NCBI GenBank assembly: GCA_012841565.1
Contig: DUUM01000273.1
Location: forward strand, 1 to 18,953
Source of the DNA: Candidatus Epulonipiscium sp.
GTDB taxonomy: Bacteria; Bacillota_A; Clostridia; Lachnospirales; Cellulosilyticaceae
DNA length: 18,953 bases
Direction: 5' to 3'
Shown here: positions 1 to 6,710 of the stretch, piece by piece
Layout of the letters: each line of letters starts with the position of its first letter
Position numbering within the stretch: the stretch's first letter is position 1
The notes under the pieces: generated by a model
Database searches by the model: none
What the model was told of the DNA's origin: nothing
Seen by the model: the letters and a program-made list of their open reading frames with translations, nothing else
Program-made: the position numbers and the translations under genes

Positions 1-464
1 AGCTTACTGAGCTTATACAAAAGACCTCTAGAAAAGGGCTTGTTTGGGCTACCAATATTTATAATACGCTGATTGACGTGGCCCAAGATGCTATGAAAAT
101 CTGTTTTTCATCCACAGATGCTACGGCTAAATCTTTTAGAATCATGGCACTCTACGATTCGTATACCACACAAATTGCTAGTGTTGAGTCTCAAATACAT
201 CAATTTATAAAGAGCCAGCGTGTTTCTGACGAGCTTTAAAACTGTGTTAGGTTACTTGATACCATTCCTGGCATTGCCTTTATGACAGCTGTTACCTTGA
301 TCGCTGAAATAGGAGACATTAATGCTTTTAAAAAACCTAAGCAACTCGTTGCTTTCTTTGGCATAGATCCTTCCGTTAATCAATCCGGAAAGTTCAATGG
401 TACTAAAATCGGCCGTAAGGTCTTAAGTTGCATAATATCGTTGCTTAAAATGCTTACACCTTAG
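1..464 (+). pseudogene. IS110-family transposase remnant (C-terminal part, internal stop)
   Basis: Reading frame 3 of the window encodes the middle and C-terminal part of an IS110-type transposase (Transposase_20 region). The recognisable stretch reads LLDTIPGIAFMTAVTLIAEIG, shortened here to its key parts IPGI, AEIGDI and VAFFGIDPS, followed by QSGKFNGT. A TAA at 237-239 interrupts the frame, and the frame ends at 462-464, soon after GTKI. The usual SKRGS-LR tail is not readable in this frame; RKGSK-like codons appear if bases are restored near 420, so a frameshift is likely. The N-terminal DEDD catalytic part lies outside the window or is lost. It differs in sequence from the intact IS110 element at the other end, so the two are unlikely to be copies of one another. 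Confidence 0.85.
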
Positions 465-782
465 TCCATTGTTCGATTTTCGAAATGGCTTGTTTTCTAT
501 GCGCTTTTTTAGAAATAAAATATTTTCATTTTTTTAAAGTTAGCTATTGACTTTTACTAGCTGGTCTATATATCCCTATTATTTTATGATAACACTATTA
601 TACTCTATCTTCTGTTAATTTGCATGTGTATTTGATACTATTTTATCAATCTTCACAAAGAGTACTAACTCCTGTAGGAGGCTGGTGTTATGGCTACTTT
701 ATAATCTTTCAAATCCTATACGCTCCTACACCGCATAACCCGGTTCAGCACAATAATTGTAGTAAATCATTTCAGATAACCT
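465..782. other. intergenic stretch, no gene recognised
   Basis: This AT-rich stretch of 318 bases separates the IS110 remnant from the PadR remnant. I see no convincing coding region; the short open frame at 620-811 has no ribosome binding site and no family resemblance. It holds one copy of a 31-base repeat (618-648) and a small dyad CTCCTGTAGGAG (670-680) that resembles a dyad near 11984. It is probably debris left by mobile-element activity. Confidence 0.6.
618..648 (+). repeat. 31-base direct repeat, copy A
   Basis: This copy matches 1882-1912 at 28 of 31 positions by eye, in the same orientation. The core is TATTTGATACTATTTT, and here it forms an imperfect dyad, TTGATA-CTATTT-TATCAA. 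A further shared ATTATACTCT lies 21 bases upstream of this copy and 32 bases upstream of the other. Function is unknown; it may be the edge of a small mobile element or a shared regulatory site. Confidence 0.7.
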
Positions 783-1193
783 ATGGGAATTCCAATTATC
801 GCATTGACTGAAGCTGTCTACTATATATTGCTATCCCTTATAGAACCCTTACACGGTTATGGGATTATGCAAAATATAGAAGTACTATCTTCCGGGCGGA
901 TAACTTTGGCGGCGGGAACTCTTTACGGCGCAATTAACACAATGCTTGAAAAAGGCTGGATCAAGGCATTACCTGAAAAAGAAGACAGCCGTAGAAAAGA
1001 ATATATAATAACAGACTTGGGCCAGAAAGTTCTTGAAGATGAAATTGTACGTCTGCAAGAATTACTGTCAAATGGCAAACATATATTAGGGGGGGTTGAA
1101 ATGAGTTGGGGGTATTTTAGGAAAAAGACAGATAGCAGTGACTTTCATTTGTATTCCGATAACACCTCTCGTATCAACTATTTAAGGTTCTAG
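783..1193 (+). pseudogene. PadR-family regulator fused to a DUF2812-like fragment
   Basis: Residues 1-105 form a typical PadR winged-helix domain: LTEAVYYILLSL, then LHGYGIM, AAGTLYGAINTMLEKGWI, SRRKEYIITDLGQKVL and LQELLSNGKHIL. Free-standing PadR proteins of this type normally end just after that motif. Here the frame runs on through a seven-G tract (1089-1095) into WGYFRKKTDSSDFHLYSDN, which resembles the middle of the DUF2812 membrane proteins often encoded next to PadR. Removing one G would end PadR at a TGA overlapping the ATG at 1101. The likely history is a padR-DUF2812 pair in which most of the second gene was deleted. No Shine-Dalgarno sequence is visible before the ATG at 783, so the 5' end may also be damaged. 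DNA binding could survive; the partner has not. Confidence 0.75.
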
Positions 1194-1204
1194 TTCGTTT
1201 GGTT

Positions 1205-1725
1205 CTAATTTAAGTCTTCAAGTTCTTCTTTGCTTTCTATTTCTTCTGTTTCCTCTACTTCTTCTTTAGGTACTTCTGGTATTTCTGGTATTTCTGGTAC
1301 AATTGGTTTTGGTGTGTATGGTATTTTTCTTTGGACTGAGGTATTTACTTGGCTTGCAAATATTATTGGAACGTTTTTATTTTTTTCCCAGATACTTTGG
1401 TATCTGAAGAATGGTAAGATACTGTGCCGTCAAATAATCTTTCTTGGCAAAGCTCAACGAGGGCTTTTGTTTCTGGCTCTGATATCATAGAAGGTCCTTT
1501 ATAACCTTCTACCGCTAAAATAGCTTCACCTTGAACAGATTTTCCGATTTCAAAAACCTTTATTGTATCTGGGTACCTTTCCTTTAATGCCATAATCGTT
1601 TTATTGACTGATTTTGAAAAATTAACTGATTCGTAAATACTCTGTGGTTTTACAATCTCTCCTGCAAACACCGTTTCAATACATATAAGACTTAACAGTA
1701 TAATAGCTATAACCCTTTTTTTCAA
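1205..1725 (-). pseudogene. M14 zinc carboxypeptidase / gamma-D-Glu-DAP peptidase remnant
   Basis: The gene starts at TTG (1723-1725) behind a strong AGGAGG and encodes a signal peptide (MKKRVIAIILLSLICIETVFAG). It continues with an M14 N-terminal segment (YPDTIKVFEIGKSVQGEAILAVEG). The frame then jumps directly to SEPETKALVELC and SYHSS, which in intact M14 peptidases lie well over 100 residues later. The HxxE zinc motif is therefore missing, and only the third-ligand-like SYH remains. The frame closes at 1363, but another frame continues with IWEKNKNVPIIFASQVN, a typical M14 C-terminus. That is followed by a Pro/Glu-rich tail (PEIPEIPEVP, then EEVEETEEIE) ending at TAG 1205-1207. At least one large internal deletion plus a frame change have occurred, so it cannot be catalytic. 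Confidence 0.75.
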
Positions 1726-1817
1726 TAAAATCCCTCCTGGTAAATTCTAGTCATGACAACTAACCACGCTAAAGCTTTCTTTTCATAAATAAGACTTTTT
1801 GCTACGCCAAAATCCAT
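1722..1817 (-). CDS. 31-codon ORF translationally coupled to the M14 remnant
   Basis: A small frame starts at ATG 1815-1817 behind GAGGGGTG and encodes MDFGVAKSLIYEKKALAWLV and a short tail. Its TGA (1722-1724) overlaps the TTG start of the M14 remnant, and its last codons contain that gene's AGGAGG. The spacing and Shine-Dalgarno sequence suggest a coupled leader ORF or the remains of an upstream gene. I recognise no family. Low confidence. Confidence 0.3.
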   Translation of the reverse strand: MDFGVAKSLIYEKKALAWLVVMTRIYQEGFY

Positions 1818-1881
1818 GGAAACACCCCTCTATTTTTTTTATTCACATCATTATACTCTGCTGACAATTTATTGGCATTTG

Positions 1882-1912
1882 ATTTGCATGCTTATTTGAT
1901 ACTATTTTGTCA
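1882..1912 (+). repeat. 31-base direct repeat, copy B
   Basis: Second copy of the repeat at 618-648 (28 of 31 positions identical), in the same orientation. The two copies bracket the PadR and M14 remnants. The dyad is less perfect here (TTGATA then TTGTCA). Confidence 0.7.
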
Positions 1913-1963
1913 TATTTTGTAGAATAAGATTGTAAAATGGCAGGAACTTTCTAGGGCGTAATT

Positions 1964-2010
1964 ACAAAAAAGGACTTGTCAGTACATATCATATATACTG
2001 GCAAGTCCTT
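1964..2010 (-). terminator. rho-independent terminator of the hemerythrin gene
   Basis: A long hairpin has arms AAGGACTTGTCAGTA and TACTGGCAAGTCCTT around a short AT-rich loop, with one G-U position. Read on the minus strand it is followed by a run of six T and lies a few bases after the hemerythrin stop. Confidence 0.85.
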
Positions 2011-2013
2011 GCA

Positions 2014-2561
2014 TTATTTTAATTCCATTTCTTCTAGTATGTTTAAATACTTTTGTTGGACTTCTTCTTGCTGTGCTCTTTGCTCAAATTCTTCACATTC
2101 TCTGTAAATCTGGTCTAATGTATCTTTGTCTAAATTATTTATTGCATAGGTATATACAACTGCATCTTCTTTATCAATATGCCTGGTGAGTAGGTCACAA
2201 TAGGAAATCGCATTTGCAATAATATCTAGTTTGGACTCCTCATCGCCATCAATGACTCTTTTTACAGCTGCTTCTAGTTGTTGAATATGCAATCTACCAA
2301 GATCATGCTCGACCAACATTCCGTAAGTAATAAGCTTTTGCCCTATTAAACCCAGCTTATCCTTCATTTGATTAAAGAGTAATTTTTCTTCTTTGCCGTG
2401 GTGATGTCCATCAACATAATTTTTCAAAAAATCAATAATGATAAAAAATCTTCATAATCAATCTCTTCATTCTTTAATATTCTATAACAGTACTTACGCA
2501 TTACTGTTAGCATTCTTTTTGCTACTTTATGTTCTTCTACCATAATTTCTATGCCATTCAT
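2014..2561 (-). pseudogene. hemerythrin-domain protein, single-base frameshift
   Basis: Two adjoining frames together encode a complete bacterial hemerythrin-like protein of about 182 residues, a four-helix non-haem di-iron protein usually linked to O2 or NO sensing or scavenging. The first frame starts at ATG 2559-2561 (MNGIEIMVEEHKVAKRML) and runs to DYEDFLSLLIF before a stop near 2430. The second continues as DFLKNYVDGHHHGKEEKLLF, then MLVEHDLGR and LTRHIDKEDAVVYTYA. The iron-ligand pattern is present: EH near the start, HHHGKEE, VEHD and HIDKED. The total length is one base short of a multiple of three, so loss of one T in an AT-rich run near 2430-2445 explains the break. It could also be a sequencing error, since everything else is intact. 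It has its own terminator. Confidence 0.85.
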
Positions 2562-2624
2562 CGGATATCATCTTTTCTCATTTTACTATAATATTTTGTC
2601 CTTAATTACTATTTTATATGAATT

Positions 2625-2661
2625 TTAAAAAACCATCTATGATTAGAATCACAAATGGTTT
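2625..2661 (-). terminator. terminator after the nitroreductase remnant
   Basis: Hairpin arms AAACCAT (2630-2636) and ATGGTTT (2655-2661) enclose an inner TGATT-AG-AATCA stem. Read on the minus strand, a run of six T follows. It sits about 20 bases beyond the nitroreductase stop. Confidence 0.65.
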
Positions 2662-2680
2662 AATTATATAGTGTAATTTT

Positions 2681-3048
2681 TTATATTTCCTTCAAAAGAA
2701 TCTCACTAATATCTAGCCTAGGCCTAGGAGAAGGTGATTGGTCTGGATAACCAATTGGTAGCAGGGCAACAACTTCATATCTCTCATCAAGCTCTAGAAG
2801 GCTGCTAACCTTTTCTTTATCAAACATCATAACCCAGCAGCTGCCACAAAAGGGAGTGATGTACATTCTTTCAACTTTGCTTTTGCCTCATCACTTTTAA
2901 TAACAACATAACGTGCAGGTTGTAGATTTGTACCCGATGGCGCTAATCGGCCAGCTTCGATTAATTCATTAATATAGTCCTCAGGTATTGGATCAGGTTT
3001 AAACTTTCTGATACTTCTTCTAGATTGTATCGCTTCTAATAATTTCAT
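2681..3048 (-). pseudogene. nitroreductase-family protein with central deletion
   Basis: The N-terminal part starts at ATG 3046-3048 behind AGAGGTG. It has the FMN-binding opening of nitroreductases: AIQSRRSIRKFKPDPIP, then LIEAGRLAPSGTNLQPARYVV. It breaks off after LPFVAAA and stops near 2830. In another frame the true C-terminal part continues: CGSCWVMMFDKEKVSSLLEL, then YEVVALLPIGYPDQSPSPRP and DISEILLKEI. Around 70 central residues of the family are absent between the two parts, and the join changes frame. The missing part carries dimer-interface and flavin-contact residues, so the product should be inactive. Both ends remain well conserved, which points to a recent deletion. Confidence 0.85.
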
Positions 3049-3066
3049 AAAACACCTCTTTAGTTT

Positions 3067-3483
3067 TTATAGTTGTATAGCAAGTTTGGTAACTAGATTA
3101 TTATAGTATACCTTGTTTTGGTCCGTTCTATTGGCCTCTCTTCTTTTACAATTAGCTTGATTGGCTTCAATTGCTTTAATAATTGCATCAGCTTGTTCTT
3201 TGGTAATTGTCCCCACTGCTACTTGTTCGTTAAGATCGTCTTTCTTAAGTTCAATTCTTTCTTTCCCCAACTTATCTAACATCCCTGCTTGGTCTGCAAT
3301 TGTACCATAGGTTTCATTTAAGTCTTGTGTTTCAACCACAAAATTCTCCTCTATTGTGGCTGTGAAACCAGCCATTGTTTCTGCAGGCATTCTATATACA
3401 GATGCCCCAAATGCAGTAACACTTGTTGCTCCGATTGCAAGGATAATCCCACCTAATACATTCATTTTTTTAAAGTTTTTCAT
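3067..3483 (-). CDS. small secreted DUF2680-like protein with abnormal C-terminus
   Basis: The start is ATG 3481-3483, eight bases after AGGAGG; the ATG two codons upstream is too close to it. A signal peptide (MKNFKKMNVLGGIILAIGAT, cleaved near TAFGAS) precedes an acidic/basic helical region. That region has the pattern TYGTIADQAGMLDKLG and GTITKEQADAIIKAIEANQA seen in small exported clostridial proteins of the DUF2680 type. In relatives I recall, the NQANC motif leads into a Gly-rich, often Met-rich tail. Here it is followed by KRREANRTDQNKVYYNN and an unrelated short end, which suggests a truncation or deletion join. Function is unknown; an envelope role is likely from the signal peptide. 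It lies between the two-component remnant and the nitroreductase remnant. Confidence 0.55.
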   Translation of the reverse strand: MKNFKKMNVLGGIILAIGATSVTAFGASVYRMPAETMAGFTATIEENFVVETQDLNETYGTIADQAGMLDKLGKERIELKKDDLNEQVAVGTITKEQADAIIKAIEANQANCKRREANRTDQNKVYYNNLVTKLAIQL

Positions 3484-3572
3484 GTTCATAACCTCCTAGG
3501 TTCTATTTACGATTAGCAGTTTATTTTCTGCTATAGGTATATATTACCTTTAAAGTATGGCAAACATGTGTC

Positions 3573-4749
3573 TTAAGTTTTCTCTTTTTGTGACGTACTG
3601 TGGGGTTGCAAGTCAAAAATGAATTTTGCACCTTCACCTTGGGTGCTTTCAGCTGTTAATTTTATATGATGCCGATCAGCAATGTTTTTTGCAATAGAGA
3701 GCCCCAGTCCTGTTCCTGTTTTATTTTTCTCTGAACGTGATTTGTAAAACCGATCAAAAATATAGGGTAAATTTTCTGCTTCTATGCCTATTCCCTGGTC
3801 CTTAATATAAAGTCTATTATTTTCAAGAACCAACTGAACGATTTCATTTTTAGGCGAAAACTTAATGGCATTGTCAAGAATAATCATGATCATTTGACGA
3901 ATTCTACCGTAGTCTCCTATGATTTTGTAGTCACTCATGTCTTTCCTAACCATAATGCTTACGCCCCTTTTGTTAGCAAGATGATTAGCACTTCTTGTCA
4001 CCTCTTCAATCACATCAAAAAGTGAGATTTCCGTTTTTTCAATGACAAAGTCCATACTTTGAAGTTTTGAAAGTTCCAGAAGGTCCTCAACAAGCCTTTG
4101 TAAAAACTTTGATTCTTTTAACATTTGCATATGATATTCTTCAATCATTACAGGATCTGTAACCACTTGATCCACAAGGGCTTCTAATGACCCACGCATA
4201 ACTGTGACAGGGGTTTTTAACTCATGGGATACATTGGCCACAAATTCCCTACGCATGGTTTCGAGTTTTTCACTTTCCTGACTTGCTAGATCTAAACCGC
4301 TCTGCCAAAATATCAAGTGTATTGGCAAGTTCACCAATTTCATCATCTTGTTTAATATTTGTTTTCGCCGTATATTCACCGTCTGTTAGGCGTAGAGCCA
4401 CCTTTTTCATAATCCCTAAGGGCTTTGTAAAGGAAAAGGAAAAAACAACTGATAATAAAATCGATACAATTAGTGCTAGCAAAATACTAATAATAAGTAT
4501 AAAAACGCCTTGGGAAATCGCTTCATTGGTTCCTTTTATAGGGGAGTGTAATAATACAGCACCAATGACATCACCTGTATTAACAACGATGGGAGCACCA
4601 ACCGTTAAAGTCCGTTCGGATAAAAGGGTGCTAAAGTCTTCACTAAAAACAACTTTCCCTGTAATTAAATTTAAATCCCTATCCACAATCCATATATCCG
4701 TTCCCGCTATATCCCCAATCACACCAAGATACATGCCAAATCCACCCAT
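3573..4749 (-). pseudogene. sensor histidine kinase, N-terminally truncated and frameshifted
   Basis: The first part (from about 4749) holds the second half of an extracytoplasmic sensor (MGGFGMYLGVIGDIAGTDIW). It continues with a transmembrane helix (GVFILIISILLALIVSILLS) and a HAMP domain (FTKPLGIMKKVALRLTDGEY). It stops at 4270 after LAERFRSSKSGK. The kinase core continues in the neighbouring frame: H-box FVANVSHELKTP, N-box LDNAIKFSP, G1 DQGIGIE, F-box FDRFYKS and G2 GTGLGLSIA. One extra base near 4300 (AERF to DLASQESEKLE) explains the break. The frame is open upstream of 4749 without a start codon and runs into the response-regulator end, so the first transmembrane helix was lost in a deletion that fused the two genes. 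Catalytic motifs are intact but cannot be translated as one protein. Confidence 0.85.
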
Positions 4750-5120
4750 GCCCTCGTCGCCCTTTTCAAGATAAGCAGGTATGGTTTGAGCCTTTTGATA
4801 TGCGTATCAACCGTACGACTATCCCCACAATAATCATATCCCCATAAAGACGTGAGTAAGCTCTCCCTGGAAAACACCATATTCTTGTTCGTTGCCAGGG
4901 TCCACAATATTTCAAATTCCTTTTTAGTAAGCGAAATATTGTTACCCTGAATAAATACTGTGTAATCATCCAGATTTATTTCCAGGTTACCAAAGGTAAA
5001 AAGTTGTTCTGTTTTTTCCTCCCGGACGATGCGCCGCATGATGGCTCTAACCCTTGCCATAACTTCCCCTGGAGAAAATGGTTTTATAATATAGTCATCG
5101 GCAATTAGTATTTTAATCAT
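4719..5120 (-). pseudogene. OmpR-type response regulator lacking most of its receiver domain
   Basis: The start is ATG 5118-5120 behind GAGGGGTG. The protein opens with MIKILIADD, the first strand and acidic pocket of a receiver domain. It then jumps in frame to YIIKPFSPGEVMARVRAIMR, the end of the same domain, so roughly 90 residues including the phosphorylated Asp are gone. Both original junction sides would encode Ala-Asp-Asp, and one copy remains, as expected for deletion between short direct repeats. The winged-helix output domain follows: GNLEINLDDYTV, then SLTKKEFEILWTLATNKN, SRESLLTSLWGYDY and SRTVDTHIKRLK. After that the frame enters kinase-gene DNA (PYLLILKRATRAW). The last recognition-wing residues are therefore also missing. 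Confidence 0.9.
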
Positions 5121-5220
5121 TGTTATCACCCCTCGTATCATTATTATAACCTATCCCATATTCTACCACACTTGATAAATGATTAGATTGGCTAGAACAC
5201 ATCTCCTTTGTCAAAATTTC

Positions 5221-5264
5221 AAAAAAAATAAGAACAAAGTATAATCTCCTATACTTTGTTCTTT
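5221..5264 (-). terminator. terminator of the ABC/PHP/peroxiredoxin operon
   Basis: A perfect 12-base stem, GAACAAAGTATA with TATACTTTGTTC, encloses a six-base loop. Read on the minus strand it is followed by TTATTTTTTTT. It lies downstream of the peroxiredoxin stop. The preceding 75 bases (5265-5339) contain nothing else recognisable. Confidence 0.85.
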
Positions 5265-5339
5265 GCGTTATAATTGTTGGATCCTTAACTTAATGATATT
5301 GGTAGCCTACAGGACAGTCTCATCACTCTAACAGACTTT

Positions 5340-6029
5340 CTAGCATTGACCTTTATCCTCGATTTTAGACTGGATCTCTTTGAAACATAAGTACCAATCC
5401 ATGCAAGAATAACCATTCTCATTTTTTACCCGTTGTGTTAATGCTTCATAGGTTTTTGGTGCAGGAACAATGACTGGCATGCCTGGCATCCAATCAGCAG
5501 GTGTGACTACTTGGTTGGCATCGGATATTTGTAAGGCGTCCAAAATTCTTAGTATTTCAGGTATACTTCTACCAATTGTTAATGGATAATACAAGATGGT
5601 TCTTAAGACGCCTTCAGGATCGATTACATATACGGCCCTTACAGTTGATACTTCACTAGTTGCTGGGGAAATCATACCGTATAGATTCGATACCTTTAGG
5701 CTCCGATCATCAATAACTGGAAAAGGTATCTCGATACCGGTATGACAATAAATATTATATACCCACGCAAGATGAGAGGGATTACTATCGACGCTGAGCC
5801 CAATAAGTTGTGTGTTTCTTTCGGTAAAATTCGGAAAATACCTTGCAAATGCTATAAATTCCGTAGTGCATACGGGGGTGAAATCTCCAGGATGTGAAAA
5901 TAATACAACCCACTTTCCGCGAAAATCGGATAATTTAATCTCACCAAAAGTAGTTGGCGCTTTAAAATCAGGTGCCATTACACCAATCTGTGGTAAACAG
6001 GTCCTTGGAATATCCATATCTATCTTCAT
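5340..6029 (-). CDS. Prx6/1-Cys-type peroxiredoxin
   Basis: The gene encodes a cytosolic thiol peroxidase of 229 residues that reduces H2O2 and organic hydroperoxides. The chosen start (ATG 6027-6029) follows AAGGGAGA; an upstream in-frame ATG would add 24 residues overlapping the PHP gene and is disfavoured. The thioredoxin-like fold shows APDFKAPTTFGEIKLSDFRG, then the peroxidatic site PGDFTPVCTTEF with Cys54. The Prx6-specific C-terminal dimerisation region follows (TPADWMPGMPVIVPAP). Near the end, CMDWYLC gives Cys209 and Cys215, the arrangement seen in archaeal and clostridial Prx6 proteins where one acts as resolving Cys; Cys229 is terminal. It is last in the minus-strand cluster, 40 bases after the PHP gene, and a strong terminator follows. 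It may be co-transcribed with the transporter or have its own promoter. It looks intact. Confidence 0.93.
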   Translation of the reverse strand: MKIDMDIPRTCLPQIGVMAPDFKAPTTFGEIKLSDFRGKWVVLFSHPGDFTPVCTTEFIAFARYFPNFTERNTQLIGLSVDSNPSHLAWVYNIYCHTGIEIPFPVIDDRSLKVSNLYGMISPATSEVSTVRAVYVIDPEGVLRTILYYPLTIGRSIPEILRILDALQISDANQVVTPADWMPGMPVIVPAPKTYEALTQRVKNENGYSCMDWYLCFKEIQSKIEDKGQC

Positions 6030-6069
6030 GAATCTATCTCCCTTTATAACAAACTTTATAATATTATAT

Positions 6070-6699
6070 TCAGGTATAAGATATATATTCATATTTTCCA
6101 TTTGTATATTTTACAGCTTTAAATCGTCCTAAATTTAATTGTTCAATAAATTCTTCGTATGAGTTTATCTCTTTATCAAACTCTGTAGCATATACGCCTA
6201 CTTGCTCGACTACATGACTATCACCAGCGCCATTTATAGGCACACCTAGTCTGATAGCTTCTCTAACAGCCATCATATTTTCTTCTATAGATGTACTGCC
6301 ATTAAAGCCTTCTATAGATGAAAGATCCCCGGCAAACTCTGCCATAGCATCTTTCATCCCCCTATTGTTACATCTATAAGGATGAGCCGCTATAAATCCT
6401 CTAGGAATATCTTTCGTCATCTCTATTAATTCTTGAAATGGTATCCTACGATTTGGTATATCCATCTTACCAAAAAACAATATATCCCCTTCTTTTGTAT
6501 AAACTTCATTTCCAACAATGACCTTTACCCCGTCTATTACGGAAAACCATCCTATCTCTTTGGCAAGGTCTGAATTGTCATGATTGGTTACACATACTGC
6601 ATCAAGCTTTCTAGCTTTGGCCATCTTTATGACCTCTTCTAAACTTTGATGTGAATCTGGTGAGTATTTACTCTCATGTAAATGAGTATCTATATACAC
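6070..6699 (-). CDS. PHP-domain metal-dependent phosphoesterase
   Basis: The start is GTG (6697-6699), seven bases after AGGAGG; the preceding ATPase stop lies within this Shine-Dalgarno region, so coupling is likely. The 209-residue protein shows PHP metal-ligand motifs: DTHLHESKYSPD (motif I), VTNHDN (motif II), GNEV (Glu ligand), AAHPYR (motif III His) and GAGDSHV (motif IV). PHP proteins of this size hydrolyse small phosphomonoesters or diesters, such as 3',5'-nucleotides, cyclic phosphates or histidinol phosphate, using a trinuclear metal site. The true substrate is not visible in the sequence. Its position as the last transporter-linked gene suggests that it processes the imported compound in the cytoplasm, which would fit a phosphorylated substrate. 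A regulatory phosphatase role is an alternative. Confidence 0.85.
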   Translation of the reverse strand: MYIDTHLHESKYSPDSHQSLEEVIKMAKARKLDAVCVTNHDNSDLAKEIGWFSVIDGVKVIVGNEVYTKEGDILFFGKMDIPNRRIPFQELIEMTKDIPRGFIAAHPYRCNNRGMKDAMAEFAGDLSSIEGFNGSTSIEENMMAVREAIRLGVPINGAGDSHVVEQVGVYATEFDKEINSYEEFIEQLNLGRFKAVKYTNGKYEYISYT

Positions 6700-6710
6700 G
6701 TTATGACCTC

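Noticed and set aside
631..649. FNR-type site at TTGAT...ATCAA
   Set aside because: The half-sites are eight bases apart instead of four, so it does not fit an FNR box.
620..811. Open frame of 63 codons upstream of padR
   Set aside because: No ribosome binding site, no domain pattern, and it covers repeat copy A and the dyad; probably chance.
1267..1305. Short tandem repeat as a possible CRISPR or satellite
   Set aside because: It is a few copies of a nine-base codon repeat encoding Pro-Glu-Ile in the M14 tail, with no spacers.
4283..4774. Plus-strand open frame of 163 codons opposite the histidine kinase
   Set aside because: It is the antisense shadow of kinase and HAMP codons; no Shine-Dalgarno sequence and no recognisable motifs.
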